Assembly (NCBI GenBank): GCA_029863705.1
Contig: JAOTUU010000015.1
Coordinates: 1 to 32,176, forward strand
From: Gammaproteobacteria bacterium
GTDB lineage: Bacteria; Pseudomonadota; Gammaproteobacteria; Steroidobacterales; Woeseiaceae
DNA length: 32,176 bases
Direction of reading: 5' to 3'
Shown: positions 6,309 to 16,114 of the stretch, one piece after another
Layout of the letters: the number at the start of each line of letters is the position of its first letter
Position numbering within the stretch: position 1 is the stretch's first letter
Notes under the pieces: model-generated
What the model saw: the letters and a program-made list of their open reading frames with translations, nothing else
What the model was told of the DNA's origin: nothing
Database searches by the model: none
Made by a program: the position numbers and the translations under genes

Positions 6309-9233
6309 TTACTTGAACCTGTAATTGACGTTCAACAGGTAGTTCGCACCAAAGGTCTGATACTTTGTCACTTCTCGCGCATCGCTGTTCGTTTGCAGCG
6401 TGTCCTCGTCCGTCAGGTTCTGGCCCTGCAGCGAGATAAACAGACCATCCAGTGCATCGATTCCGGCAAGACCGAAGTCGAAGCCGATCTGCGCATCGAT
6501 CAGTTCCGCGCCCTGATCAACGGCCGGCGTCAGCGCCAAGCTCAACTGAGGTGTCTCTGTCGAGAACGCGCTGCGCTTGGTCCACGAAACACGCGCCTGG
6601 AAACCGCCTCTCTCATAGTAGACAGTCGACTGCAATGATCTCTTCGACAAGCCTGGTACCGGCTGGCCGCCGTCCAACTGGCCATCATACGATGCTACCG
6701 ACGCGATCAAACCCAAGCCGTCCAGTGCTTCCGAGACTTTGTGGAACGGCAGGTTGCCCTGCAGCTCCCAGCCCCTGACGAAGCCTTCAAGCCCGTCTGC
6801 CTTGGCCGAGACAACTCCGAGGAATGTCCCAGGCGTCACAGTCGAACCGTCGCTCGGATCGGTCGTCTCGTGGTAACCGGGAACGTAGAAATCCGTGAAG
6901 TCGGCAATAAACGATCCATCGGCGTGCCAATTGGTCAGGTCCTTGTAGAAGAAAGCTGCTGAAACAAAGCCATCGTCGGCGAAGTACCAGTCGTAGGCAA
7001 GATCGAATTGATTGGCCTCAAGTGGCTTCAACCTGGCGTTACCCAGACTTGCGCTCCACGGCCCGTTTAGAGGGTCGGTGCTCGACACGTTGGCGAAGTT
7101 GAAATTGAAGTTAACCTGGCCATTCGGCTTCATCTGATCCATACGGGGTCGACTGATCGACTTCGACAGAGCTGACCGGAGGATGTGGCCGTCCATGAGT
7201 TCGAAGTTGATGTTGAAGCTTGGCAAGACGTCCGTATAGTCATCGCCATCACTGGCGTCCACCGTCTCAACAAAGCCACTCGGCCCGATCGCCGCGCTGA
7301 GGCCTGTGCCTTTCTGGTCGGCGCTGATAATCTGCACACCGAAATTACCGTTGACTACTACGTCGCCGATATTCGTGTCGAAGTCGACTTTCGCGAACAC
7401 TGCCGTCAGCTGCTCATCGATCGTGTAGCTGTCGCCTTCACGATCCGGCTGCAGAATCGCGGCATCGCTCGCTGTATAGAAACCACTCTGGAACATGCCC
7501 AGACCGTCATAAGCAACCATGGTTCCGAGACCAAAGGCGCTGAGATCCGTCACGCCAAAGCGGACGTCCTCGGGGATCGGGCCATCAGCCGGCCAGGTCG
7601 GCGCAGTCAGGTAGTAGCCACCATTGTCCTTGGACTTGCTACGATCCGAGTAGTAGACACCAAACTCGACACCGCTCAGGATGCCGACGTCCAGCGAACG
7701 CTCTGCTGTAACCTTCAGGGTCGTCAGTTCTTCGTCAAAGATGGGCTCGTTGATGAAGCCGTCCTGTGCCTCATTCGGACCGATTGTCTCGCCATTCGGT
7801 CCAATTGTGTCGGCGAACTGGGGCAGATTCTGCATGCCACCACCCCAGCCTTGTGGGCCGGCCAGCGTGATTGTGTTGAAGTCGCTCAGATCGACCGGTG
7901 CAAGTGTCGGGTGATTGCCATACATGGCGCCCGTCGGTGTCATCGTCCACGAACGCGGTGTCGGGCTACCCTGCGAGTCGAGACCCGCGCGGCCGACACC
8001 CGAATAGCTTTCGATGTTCGTGACGCGCTTGTCGGATTCGCTGAGCGCCGCATCGAAATTGAGCGACCAGTCATCGTTGAGATCGTATTCGACGTTGATA
8101 CCGAATGTTGTCAATTCGGCGTCCTTGCTCTCAGCGTCGTTGCGGATGACGGACGTGAAACCTTCGTAGAATCCCGACGTCACCAGGCCGTTTTCAAGGC
8201 CGGTAACGGTGTAGGCGGTTCCACCCCACTCGGGGCCGCCATCCTCGATACCGCGGAAAACCTTGTCCTCTGTGTAATCGATGAACAGGGCGTCCAAAGT
8301 CACTGTCAGGTCGTCATTCGGGGCGAATTGCAGAACGGCGCTGACCGTATCGCGCTCCAATACACCGGAGCGAACAAAAGAATCGTGGCCGCCCAGAATT
8401 TTCTCACCACCGTTCAACGTGATGCCCGGACCTGCCGTAGCATTGCCCAAATTAACGTCCGCATAGCCCCAGCCACGGAATTGCACCTCCTGGCTCGGCG
8501 ATTCAGTCGTTGCGACAGCCACTGCCAGGCCAACGGTGTCATCGGCAAAGGTATCGGAGTAGCTCAGTGCAAGGCGATGACCAGTGTCGTCAAAGTCCGG
8601 GTTTGCCGAACTCAGGTCATTCGACTCGTAGTTGGCGTTGATGACGAGATAGGACTCTTCATCGAGCGGTCGCGCGGTACGCAGATCGACGATACCAGCG
8701 ATACCGCCAGTGGTCATCGTGGCATCAGGTGCCTTGTAAACGAGCACACCCTTGATGATCTCTGAAGGATACAGGTCGTACTCGACATTACGGTTGTCAC
8801 CGATACCAAGCAATTCGCGGCCATTCATCGTGACGCCGCTGTAGTCCCCTTTAAAACCGCGGACAGAGACGTCACTCGTGCGACCGTTTACGCGCTCACC
8901 GGCAAGGCCTGGCAGGCGGGCCAATGACTCGGCGATACTGGAATCCGGCAATTTGCCGATGTCCTCAGCCGAGATGGCTTCGACAATTGTTGAAGAGTCG
9001 CGTTTTGTGCCGATCGAGTCGACCAGGCTTTGGCGGAACTTACCGTAGGAAATGATTTCCTCAATAACGTCACCATCGGCGGCTTCATCCTGAGCCATTG
9101 CTGCCGTCGGCAGAACCATGGCGCCCGGCAATGCTGCCGCTACGGCGAGCGATACCGCTGAGCGCCGGATATTCATTGAAAAACTGGTTTCGTCAGCTGC
9201 TTGCTGCGCTTTGTTGCGCTTTTTGGTGACCAT
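6309..9233 (-). CDS. TonB-dependent outer-membrane receptor (Xanthomonas/Caulobacter type)
   Basis: Predicted 22-stranded outer-membrane barrel importing an oligosaccharide with energy from TonB-ExbBD. The chosen ATG at 9233 gives 974 residues and has GGGGGAA 8 bases upstream; frames extending to 9326 lack such a site. A long N-terminal region ends in a signal peptide with cleavage near AMA|QDE (residue 47). The plug covers roughly 60-190, with IVEAISAEDIGKLPDSSIAESLARLPG, YDLYPSEI and GGIAGIVDLRT blocks typical of the TonB-Xanth-Caul subfamily. The barrel runs to a terminal aromatic strand ending NVNYRFK. The gene is divergent from the malQ-glg operon and upstream of GH13/GH43 enzymes, so maltodextrins or a related glycan are likely cargo. 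The cargo itself is inferred, not seen. No SusD-like partner is present, as expected outside Bacteroidetes. Confidence 0.93.
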   Translation of the reverse strand: MVTKKRNKAQQAADETSFSMNIRRSAVSLAVAAALPGAMVLPTAAMAQDEAADGDVIEEIISYGKFRQSLVDSIGTKRDSSTIVEAISAEDIGKLPDSSIAESLARLPGLAGERVNGRTSDVSVRGFKGDYSGVTMNGRELLGIGDNRNVEYDLYPSEIIKGVLVYKAPDATMTTGGIAGIVDLRTARPLDEESYLVINANYESNDLSSANPDFDDTGHRLALSYSDTFADDTVGLAVAVATTESPSQEVQFRGWGYADVNLGNATAGPGITLNGGEKILGGHDSFVRSGVLERDTVSAVLQFAPNDDLTVTLDALFIDYTEDKVFRGIEDGGPEWGGTAYTVTGLENGLVTSGFYEGFTSVIRNDAESKDAELTTFGINVEYDLNDDWSLNFDAALSESDKRVTNIESYSGVGRAGLDSQGSPTPRSWTMTPTGAMYGNHPTLAPVDLSDFNTITLAGPQGWGGGMQNLPQFADTIGPNGETIGPNEAQDGFINEPIFDEELTTLKVTAERSLDVGILSGVEFGVYYSDRSKSKDNGGYYLTAPTWPADGPIPEDVRFGVTDLSAFGLGTMVAYDGLGMFQSGFYTASDAAILQPDREGDSYTIDEQLTAVFAKVDFDTNIGDVVVNGNFGVQIISADQKGTGLSAAIGPSGFVETVDASDGDDYTDVLPSFNINFELMDGHILRSALSKSISRPRMDQMKPNGQVNFNFNFANVSSTDPLNGPWSASLGNARLKPLEANQFDLAYDWYFADDGFVSAAFFYKDLTNWHADGSFIADFTDFYVPGYHETTDPSDGSTVTPGTFLGVVSAKADGLEGFVRGWELQGNLPFHKVSEALDGLGLIASVASYDGQLDGGQPVPGLSKRSLQSTVYYERGGFQARVSWTKRSAFSTETPQLSLALTPAVDQGAELIDAQIGFDFGLAGIDALDGLFISLQGQNLTDEDTLQTNSDAREVTKYQTFGANYLLNVNYRFK

Positions 9234-9277
9234 TGAGCATTCCCCCGGAAGGTCTGGATTCATATAACTTCTCTCGC

Positions 9278-9306
9278 ATCTTAAGAACCGCACTATCGAG
9301 GGGCAA
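9278..9306 (-). promoter_or_regulatory. Candidate sigma-70 promoter of the TonB receptor gene
   Basis: On the minus strand TTGCCC (9301-9306) and TAAGAT (9278-9283) are spaced by 17 bases, about 45 bases upstream of the receptor ATG at 9233. The adjacent palindrome at 9331-9344 lies just upstream of the -35, a position fit for an activator or for repression by blocking polymerase. Confidence 0.45.
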
Positions 9307-9316
9307 TGCAATGCAA

Positions 9317-9346
9317 ACGTATTCATTCCTTGAATACGTATTCATT
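9317..9346. promoter_or_regulatory. Palindromic operator-like site between receptor and malQ
   Basis: TGAATACGTATTCA (9331-9344) is a perfect 14-base palindrome with a central CG, the usual form of LacI-family operators. The half ACGTATTCATT occurs twice in direct orientation, at 9317-9327 and 9336-9346, 19 bases apart, so two regulator dimers or an extended site are possible. It sits in the divergent spacer between uptake and glycogen genes. No regulator gene lies in the window, so the binding protein is inferred. Confidence 0.6.
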
Positions 9347-9382
9347 GAGTTGCGGGGGGTGCTCCTCATGATTAGTTTCCCA

Positions 9383-9403
9383 AACTGTTAATTGCGAACA
9401 GTT
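9383..9403. promoter_or_regulatory. Second inverted repeat upstream of malQ
   Basis: AACTGTT (9383-9389) and AACAGTT (9397-9403) form an inverted repeat with a 7-base spacer, ending 20 bases before the malQ ATG. The place and form suggest a repressor site overlapping the malQ promoter or leader. Its half-site differs from the 9331 palindrome, so a different regulator would be expected. No convincing -35/-10 pair for malQ was seen; TTGAGT near 9346 with TGATTA near 9369 is a weak candidate. Confidence 0.4.
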
Positions 9404-9423
9404 CTCAAACATAAAAGCAACCG

Positions 9424-10971
9424 ATGACCAATAAGCACGAAGAATCTGTTCTGCCACCAGGCAGGCAAGCCGGCGTCGGCCTGCACATAACATCCTTGCC
9501 GGGACCTTATGGCATCGGCGAAATCGGCCAGCATGCGCGGCAATTCGTCGACGCGATGCGGGATATGCAACTTGGCGTCTGGCAATTTCTTCCGACCGGC
9601 CCGACCGCCTACGGCGACTCGCCCTACCAGCCACTGTCGACATTCGCAGGTAACGAGCTTCTGATCGACATCGCTGAATTGATTTCTTCAGGCTTCCTGA
9701 CCGAAGAAGAGGTCTCCGAACTAACAACGCTGCCGAGTGACTTCGTCGACTACGGCGCCCTGATTCCTATAAAGAACCACCTGCTGAGATTGGCGGCTGG
9801 CCGCTTCGAGGAAAGAGCCAGTTTAGAGCTAAAAAAAGCCTGTGATGATTTTGTCGAGAAAAACGACAAGCTCTGGCTACATGATTATGCGCTGTTTCGG
9901 ATCCTCAAAACGCAGCACGGCGAGAGACCCTGGCCCGAGTGGGAAGCCAAGTACGTACATCGCAAGCCGCTAGCGCTGCGAGAGTTCGAATTGACTGTTG
10001 ATACTGAAATCGCTGACGCCAAAGTCCTCCAATTTCTGTTTTATCACCAGTGGCAGCGCTTGCGCAGCTATGCCAATGAGCGCGGCGTGCGGCTTTTCGG
10101 TGACATGCCGATCTGCATCGCACTCGACAGCTCGGACGCGTGGGCCAACCGGGAAATACTGCGTATCGACCGCGACGGCAATCCCGATCATGTTGCCGGC
10201 GTTCCACCAGACTATTTCAGCGCGGACGGCCAGTTGTGGGGTAACCCGCTGTATGCCTGGGATATTCACGCCGCCGATGGCTACCGCTGGTGGATTGAGC
10301 GCTTGCGGGCTTCGGCCGACCTTAACGATATTGTTCGTATTGACCATTTCCGTGGCTTCGAATCGTACTGGTCAGTTCCAGCTGATTCGGAAACCGCGCG
10401 CACGGGCACCTGGGAACCGGGACCTGGCGATGCGATTTTCGACGCGATGGAAAAAGCACTGGGGAATCTTCCGATCGTAGCCGAGGATCTGGGTGTCATT
10501 ACGCCCGCCGTCGATGAGCTCCGCGACCGCCACCAGATTCCCGGGATGGTCGTGCTGCAATTTGATGTGGCGGACGAGGACTTCGATTTGCTAACTGTCG
10601 CCGAGAACAGAGTTTGCTATACCGGCACACATGACAACGATACGACGGTAGGCTGGTTCCGCGGCAGCCCCGACGACATCCGCAGCGATCTCGAAATCAA
10701 ACAAACTCAACAAGCGGTTCTGCAGGTCACCGGCGGCAGCGCTGAAACCATACATTCTGACCTGATCAAGGCGGCGTTATCGACGAATGCCCGGCTGGCG
10801 ATCGCACCGATGCAGGATTATCTGGGCCTGGGGTCCGAGGCCCGGATGAACATACCAGGCACGTCGAGCAACAACTGGCGTTGGCGGGTCAGCGATGAGC
10901 AATTGGGCAACGGTGTCCGAGTGCAGGTCGCCGCCTGGGTTAGTGATTCCGATCGCGCACTACAAAACTGA
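9424..10971 (+). CDS. malQ: 4-alpha-glucanotransferase (amylomaltase)
   Basis: GH77 disproportionating enzyme that transfers maltosyl and longer units between maltodextrins, making chains long enough for phosphorylase or synthase and releasing glucose. The N-terminal GVGLHITSLPGPYGIGEIG and the GDSPYQPLSTFAGN block are GH77 signatures. The catalytic residues are the nucleophile D307 in VRIDHFRGF, acid/base E354 in AEDLGVI and D404 in GTHDND. At 515 residues it is the short Thermus-type form without the long N-terminal extension of the E. coli enzyme. ATG at 9424 has only a weak ribosome site. It is first in a plus-strand series with glgC following 91 bases later, divergent from the TonB receptor, linking maltodextrin import with glycogen metabolism in the cytoplasm. 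Confidence 0.95.
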   Translation: MTNKHEESVLPPGRQAGVGLHITSLPGPYGIGEIGQHARQFVDAMRDMQLGVWQFLPTGPTAYGDSPYQPLSTFAGNELLIDIAELISSGFLTEEEVSELTTLPSDFVDYGALIPIKNHLLRLAAGRFEERASLELKKACDDFVEKNDKLWLHDYALFRILKTQHGERPWPEWEAKYVHRKPLALREFELTVDTEIADAKVLQFLFYHQWQRLRSYANERGVRLFGDMPICIALDSSDAWANREILRIDRDGNPDHVAGVPPDYFSADGQLWGNPLYAWDIHAADGYRWWIERLRASADLNDIVRIDHFRGFESYWSVPADSETARTGTWEPGPGDAIFDAMEKALGNLPIVAEDLGVITPAVDELRDRHQIPGMVVLQFDVADEDFDLLTVAENRVCYTGTHDNDTTVGWFRGSPDDIRSDLEIKQTQQAVLQVTGGSAETIHSDLIKAALSTNARLAIAPMQDYLGLGSEARMNIPGTSSNNWRWRVSDEQLGNGVRVQVAAWVSDSDRALQN

Positions 10972-11062
10972 AAGTTAAGCAGTTTTTCCAAAATTGATAC
11001 CCACCCGGGCCGTGAGTCTGGCAGACTTGAAGCGTCAAAGTCTGACCTCGGGAATACCCAAC

Positions 11063-12346
11063 ATGGCCGCACAGATATATTCCGACGATCCGCGCTTCAT
11101 CAGCCGACTGACGCGGGAAACACTCGCATTGGTACTTGCGGGCGGGCGCGGCTCGCGCCTTTACGAACTAACTAACTGGCGGGCGAAACCTGGGCTGTAT
11201 TTCGGTGGAAAATACCGAATTATTGATTTCGCGCTGTCCAACTGCATCAACTCAGGCATTCGACGTATGGGCGTGCTGACACAATACAAAGCGCACTCGC
11301 TGATCCAGCATCTCGTACATGGCTGGTCGTGGTTCCAGGCCGGAAGTCGCGAATTCGTAGAGATTCTGCCAGCCTCGCAGCGAGTTGGTGGCGAGTGGTA
11401 TCGCGGTACTGCAGACGCCATCTACCAAAACCTCGATATTATTCGCACGCACGAACCGAAATTCGTTCTGATTCTGTCCGGCGACCACATTTACAAGATG
11501 GACTATGGCCCGTTCCTCGCCGCCCATGCCGACAAAGAGGCGGACATGACGATTTGCTGTATCGAAATGCCGCTCGAAGAGGCGGCCGGGCAGTTCGGCG
11601 TCATGACCGTCGACAAGACCGGTCGCATCATCGCCTTCGATGAAAAGCCCGAGAAACCGAATCCCATACCGGGTAAACCCGGTGTGTGCCTCGCATCAAT
11701 GGGTAATTACCTTTTCAATACCAATTTCCTGTACGAACAGGTTATCAAGGACGCCGACACGCCCGGAACGCAACACGACTTTGGTCGTAATGTTATCCCG
11801 TCGATCATCGATGAACATAAAGTCTATGCCTTTGCTTTCCGCGATCAGGAAACCGATGCGCAGGCCTACTGGCGCGACGTCGGCACGCTCGATGCTTTCT
11901 GGGAAGCGAATATGGAGCTGGTATCAGTATCACCACAGCTCAATTTGTACGACCAGAAGTGGCCTGTTTTTACACACCAGATTCAGTCTCCCCCGGCAAA
12001 GTTCGTATTTGATGAAGAAGGCCGACGCGGCGAGGCCATACAGTCGATGGTTTCCGGTGGCTGCCTGATCTCCGGTGCGAAAGTAACAAATTCGTTGATG
12101 TTCTCGCGCTCGGCAGTAAAGTCATACAGCAGCATCGACCAAGCTGTTGTTCTGCCGGATGTAACTGTCGGGCGCCACTGTCGCATCACTCGCGCCATTA
12201 TCGATCGCGGCGCGGAGATCCCGGATGGCACGGTAATCGGCGAAGATCACGATGCAGATCGAGAACGCGGTTTCCGCGTCACCGAAAGTGGCCTAACACT
12301 TGTAACGCCCGACATGCTGGGTCAACAGTTACATTTCACGCGCTAA
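11063..12346 (+). CDS. glgC: Glucose-1-phosphate adenylyltransferase (ADP-glucose pyrophosphorylase)
   Basis: Makes ADP-glucose from glucose-1-phosphate and ATP, the committed and normally allosteric step of bacterial glycogen synthesis. The nucleotide-binding [13 protein letters not shown] follows the N-terminus. [37 protein letters not shown] and the sugar-phosphate-binding FDEKP are all present, and the C-terminal left-handed beta-helix region ([11 protein letters not shown] and [13 protein letters not shown]) is complete. ATG at 11063 gives 427 residues, the usual length, with GGGA about 8 bases upstream. An open frame back to a TTG at 10994 would add 23 residues of unlike composition and was not chosen. 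It lies between malQ and glgA in the operon. Confidence 0.95.
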   Translation: MAAQIYSDDPRFISRLTRETLALVLAGGRGSRLYELTNWRAKPGLYFGGKYRIIDFALSNCINSGIRRMGVLTQYKAHSLIQHLVHGWSWFQAGSREFVEILPASQRVGGEWYRGTADAIYQNLDIIRTHEPKFVLILSGDHIYKMDYGPFLAAHADKEADMTICCIEMPLEEAAGQFGVMTVDKTGRIIAFDEKPEKPNPIPGKPGVCLASMGNYLFNTNFLYEQVIKDADTPGTQHDFGRNVIPSIIDEHKVYAFAFRDQETDAQAYWRDVGTLDAFWEANMELVSVSPQLNLYDQKWPVFTHQIQSPPAKFVFDEEGRRGEAIQSMVSGGCLISGAKVTNSLMFSRSAVKSYSSIDQAVVLPDVTVGRHCRITRAIIDRGAEIPDGTVIGEDHDADRERGFRVTESGLTLVTPDMLGQQLHFTR

Positions 12347-12361
12347 CGTAGGTCTGCCGTC

Positions 12362-13912
12362 ATCGGAACAAAGCACGTCATATTCATTGCCGCGGAAAAC
12401 GGTGCCCTGCCAGGAGGAAAAGTCGGCGGCGTGGGCGACGTCGTGCGCGACCTGCCTGCCGCCCTGTCGGGGGTCGGGTGGAACGCCACTGTCCTTACGC
12501 CATCTTACGGTATGTTTCATCGACTACCCGGGGCGAAGCAGATTGGAACGATCGAAGTTTTATTTCGGGGCAAAGAACAGGCGCTGCAGGTATTTGAGAT
12601 TCCGGGCAGCGAAGACAGCGTGTGTAACATCGCGTTTGAACACCCATTTTTTTCACCCGCCGGTTCCGGGGTGATCTACAGCGATGACGATCCGGATCGG
12701 CCATTCGCCAGCGACGCCAACAAATTCGCTTTTTTCTGCACTGCGGCCGCCGCGTGGATAGATCAGCAACAACAATTGCCGGATATCGTGCACCTGCACG
12801 ACTGGCACGCTGCCTTCTATTGCGTATTGCGTAATTTCGCCGACGGTTACAGGCGCCTGCGCGACATACGCACGGTATTCACTATTCACAATCTTTCTTA
12901 CCAGGGAATACGCCCTATTTCTGGCGACGAGTCATCGCTCGAGTCCTGGTTCCCGGATCTGCGCTACACCTACTCCGCAATCCGCGATCCGCATATCGCA
13001 GAATGCTTCAACCCTATGGCAACAGCGATTCGCCTCGCGGATGTGGTTAGCACTGTATCTCCGACCTATGCAACCGAGATCTGCCGGCCGAGTAACGACG
13101 AGCAGGGGTTTATTGGTGGCGAAGGCCTGGAGAAAGAACTCGACACTGCCAGTCACGACGGTCACCTGATCGGCATCTTGAATGGTTGTAACTATCGGCA
13201 ACGGGTCGGTCGTCGGCCAGGCTGGCAACGCTTGCTCAACATGGCAACGGAACAGGTTGATGCGTGGCTGGCTGAGAACCCGTCATCGCGAATGCATGCA
13301 CTCGCCAAACGAAGGTTGGCATCATTACCGAAACGACGGCCAAAGAATGTCCTGACGAGCGTCGGCCGACTCGTGCGACAGAAAGCCGCCCTGTTCTTTG
13401 AAGAGATGCCTGATGGGCGCGTAGCGCTCGAACACGTTCTTGATATCGCCGGCAAGGATGGCATTTTAATCTTGCTTGGCAGCGGCGAGCCGCAATACGA
13501 ACAGCGTATGGTCGAGATTGCCGAACACGCAGACAATTTACTGTTACTGTGTGGGTTCTCCGCAACGCTTGCAGATCCACTCTATCGCGCCGGCGACCTG
13601 TTCCTGATGCCTTCGAGTTTCGAACCGTGCGGCATCAGTCAAATGCTCGCAATGCAATTTGCGCAGCCTTGCGTGGTACACGGCGTTGGTGGCCTCAAGG
13701 ATACGGTTAAGCACGAGCGCTCTGGATTTGTATTCGAGGGAAATACTTCGCACGAACAGGCCGCCCACTTTGTTGAAACAGTCCAGTTAGCGCTGAACGT
13801 CAAAGCTAACGATCATGACCGCTGGCAAAGCATCTGTATTCGCGCCGCGTCCGAGCGCTTTAGCTGGAACGAGTCGGCCCGACAGACGGTAGAGAATCTT
13901 TATGAGCATTGA
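12362..13912 (+). CDS. glgA: Glycogen synthase, GT5 (ADP-glucose dependent), apparent non-canonical start
   Basis: Elongates alpha-1,4-glucan from ADP-glucose in the cytoplasm. The N-terminal [16 protein letters not shown] and [13 protein letters not shown] carry the Lys-Gly-Gly that binds ADP-glucose. [19 protein letters not shown] and C-terminal [15 protein letters not shown] plus VGGLKDTV complete the GT5/GT-B pattern. The region after NGCNY lacks the usual W.P..D segment, so this is a diverged branch. The frame is open from the glgC stop at 12344-12346 (same frame), but no ATG, GTG or TTG occurs before GTG at 12431, which lies after the essential KVGG motif. I place the start at ATC 12362, 9 bases after AGG (12350-12352), giving 516 residues; ATA 12380 and ATT 12386 are alternatives. 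The end overlaps glgB by 11 bases. Confidence 0.88.
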   Translation: MGTKHVIFIAAENGALPGGKVGGVGDVVRDLPAALSGVGWNATVLTPSYGMFHRLPGAKQIGTIEVLFRGKEQALQVFEIPGSEDSVCNIAFEHPFFSPAGSGVIYSDDDPDRPFASDANKFAFFCTAAAAWIDQQQQLPDIVHLHDWHAAFYCVLRNFADGYRRLRDIRTVFTIHNLSYQGIRPISGDESSLESWFPDLRYTYSAIRDPHIAECFNPMATAIRLADVVSTVSPTYATEICRPSNDEQGFIGGEGLEKELDTASHDGHLIGILNGCNYRQRVGRRPGWQRLLNMATEQVDAWLAENPSSRMHALAKRRLASLPKRRPKNVLTSVGRLVRQKAALFFEEMPDGRVALEHVLDIAGKDGILILLGSGEPQYEQRMVEIAEHADNLLLLCGFSATLADPLYRAGDLFLMPSSFEPCGISQMLAMQFAQPCVVHGVGGLKDTVKHERSGFVFEGNTSHEQAAHFVETVQLALNVKANDHDRWQSICIRAASERFSWNESARQTVENLYEH

Positions 13913-16088
13913 TACCGACATCAAGCGTAATGGCGACGCGTTTACTGCCCTCGCCGAGGGTCGCCATCGCGACCCGTTCGCTCTGCTCGGCGTCCACAGC
14001 GTTGGCAAATTGCGTGTCGTGCGAGCTTTTCAACCCCAGGCCAAGCAGGTTGATCTCATCGATGCTGATGGCAACCACCTTGCAGACATGCAAAAGGTGC
14101 ACTCCGACGGACTGTTCGTAGCAGCCATGCCGCCGAGAAAACGCCGCTACCGGCTTCGGGTTACTACACACGACGGTCACATCGCAGACATCGAAGACGC
14201 TTATCGTTTTCCACAATCGCTTGGCGATATCGACTTGTATCTGCTTGGCGAAGGGTCGGACCGGCAGATCTACAACAAGCTCGGCGCGCAGGTGATTTCG
14301 CTCGAGGGCGTTCCAGGCACACGCTTTGCTGTTTGGGCGCCTAATGCGTCGCGCGTAAGTCTCGTCGGCGACTTCAATGACTGGGACGGGCGCCGTCACA
14401 TCATGCGACTTCATCCGGCTAATGGCATTTGGGAATTTTTTCTTCCCGGCGTTGGCGGTGGCGCACGCTACAAATTCGAAATGCTCGATAAAGACGGCAA
14501 GCTGCTGCCGTTAAAAACAGATCCTTATGGCAATTACCATGAGCCCCCGCCTGGCAACGCCTCTATCGTTTACGAAAGCGGCTATCAATGGAAGGACAGC
14601 AGCTGGGTCGGCAAGCGCAGCGTCGTCCCTAATCTCGATAGTCCTGTCAGTATTTACGAAGTTCACCTCGGTTCATGGCGACGCAAGGCTGATGAGGGCA
14701 ATCGATACCTTACGTACCGGGAGCTCGCGGATGAGCTCGTCGACTATGTTGCGGATATGGGGTTCACTCACATTGAGCTGCTGCCGATATCGGAGCATCC
14801 GTTCGACGGCTCCTGGGGTTACCAGCCCATTGGCATGTTTGCCCCGACGCAGCGTTTCGGTAGTCCCGATGACTTTCGATACTTCGTCGACCGTTGTCAC
14901 AACGCCGGCATAGCTATCATCATCGACTGGGTGCCGGCGCACTTTCCCAAAGATGAACATGGCTTGCGACAGTTTGACGGTACGGCATTGTACGAGCATG
15001 AGGATCCTCGCAAAGGCGAACACGCGGACTGGGGCACGTTGATCTTCAACTTCGGGCGTCGAGAAGTGATCAACTACCTGATTGGCAGTGCGCTGTACTG
15101 GATCGATGAGTTTCACATCGACGGCATTCGTGTCGACGCAGTCGCGTCGATGCTTTATCTGGACTACTCGCGCGAAGCGGACGAGTGGCTTCCGAACGAA
15201 CTTGGCGGCAATGAAAACCTCGAAGCGGTCGCGTTCTTGCGTAAACTCAATGCCGAGGTACATGCTCATGGAGCGACTTCGTTTGCCGAAGAATCCACTG
15301 CCTGGCCCGGAGTGTCGCGCCCGGTCGACATGGGCGGACTGGGGTTCACCTACAAGTGGAACATGGGCTGGATGAACGACACATTGTCGTACATGAGCGA
15401 AGAACCGATTCACCGCAAACACCATCATGACATGATGACGTTTGGACTCGTCTATGCATTCACCGAGAATTTCGTCTTGCCGTTGTCACATGATGAGGTC
15501 GTGCATGGCAAACACTCCCTGCTCGGGCGCATGCCCGGTGACGAGTGGCAGCGATTCGCAAACCTTCGGGCCTACTACGCCAGCATGTACGCCCACCCGG
15601 GCAAGAAACTGATGTTCATGGGTGGCGAAATCGCACAAGGCCAGGAGTGGAGTCACGACCGATCGTTGGATTGGCATCTGTTGGAGTATCAGAACCACAG
15701 TGGCGTGCAAATCCTGGTCAAAGACTTGAATCATGTATACACGCAAACTCCAGCGCTCCATGAGATCGACTTTTCGGACGAAGGTTTCGAGTGGATAGAC
15801 TGGGATGATCACGACAACAGCGTGCTGTCGTGGATTCGCCGCGACAAGTCTGGCGGATACGTAATCTGTATATCCAACTTTACGCCTGTTACCCGTTACG
15901 ACTACCGAATTGGTGTCGCAACAGGAAACCCACTTAAAGAAATCATAAACACTGACGCGGAAAAATACGGCGGCAGTGGCACTGGCAACGGCGTTATCAC
16001 TCCCAGCGAGCAGCAACATTATGGCAAACCGTTTTCGGCATGCCTTACAATCCCACCGCTTGCAACGCTCATACTTTTGCCTGAATAA
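13902..16088 (+). CDS. glgB: 1,4-alpha-glucan branching enzyme
   Basis: GH13 enzyme that cuts alpha-1,4 chains and rejoins them as alpha-1,6 branches during glycogen synthesis. The 728 residues match the long E. coli-type enzyme: an N-terminal module (DPFALLGVH), a CBM48 module around residues 125-230 ([20 protein letters not shown]), then the GH13 barrel. Catalytic residues are D412 in [11 protein letters not shown]463 in [10 protein letters not shown] and D531 in [12 protein letters not shown]-terminal beta domain finishes the protein. ATG at 13902 lies within the last codons of glgA, so synthase and branching enzyme are translationally linked. glgP follows after 26 bases. Confidence 0.96.
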   Translation: MSIDTDIKRNGDAFTALAEGRHRDPFALLGVHSVGKLRVVRAFQPQAKQVDLIDADGNHLADMQKVHSDGLFVAAMPPRKRRYRLRVTTHDGHIADIEDAYRFPQSLGDIDLYLLGEGSDRQIYNKLGAQVISLEGVPGTRFAVWAPNASRVSLVGDFNDWDGRRHIMRLHPANGIWEFFLPGVGGGARYKFEMLDKDGKLLPLKTDPYGNYHEPPPGNASIVYESGYQWKDSSWVGKRSVVPNLDSPVSIYEVHLGSWRRKADEGNRYLTYRELADELVDYVADMGFTHIELLPISEHPFDGSWGYQPIGMFAPTQRFGSPDDFRYFVDRCHNAGIAIIIDWVPAHFPKDEHGLRQFDGTALYEHEDPRKGEHADWGTLIFNFGRREVINYLIGSALYWIDEFHIDGIRVDAVASMLYLDYSREADEWLPNELGGNENLEAVAFLRKLNAEVHAHGATSFAEESTAWPGVSRPVDMGGLGFTYKWNMGWMNDTLSYMSEEPIHRKHHHDMMTFGLVYAFTENFVLPLSHDEVVHGKHSLLGRMPGDEWQRFANLRAYYASMYAHPGKKLMFMGGEIAQGQEWSHDRSLDWHLLEYQNHSGVQILVKDLNHVYTQTPALHEIDFSDEGFEWIDWDDHDNSVLSWIRRDKSGGYVICISNFTPVTRYDYRIGVATGNPLKEIINTDAEKYGGSGTGNGVITPSEQQHYGKPFSACLTIPPLATLILLPE

Positions 16089-16114
16089 TCAGAATTCCTT
16101 ACGGAGCACGATGA

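Noticed and set aside
7185-8765. 526-codon open frame antisense to the TonB receptor
   Set aside because: It mirrors the receptor coding frame, has no ribosome site or recognisable domain, and the receptor is certain.
9323-9727. Minus-strand frame across the receptor/malQ spacer
   Set aside because: It runs antisense through malQ and the operator region, is Arg-rich and has no motif.
10994-11062. Longer glgC start at TTG 10994
   Set aside because: The extra residues are unlike the family N-terminus, and ATG 11063 gives the usual length with a nearby GGGA.
14673-15428. 251-codon open frame antisense to glgB
   Set aside because: Shadow of glgB, explained by codon bias.
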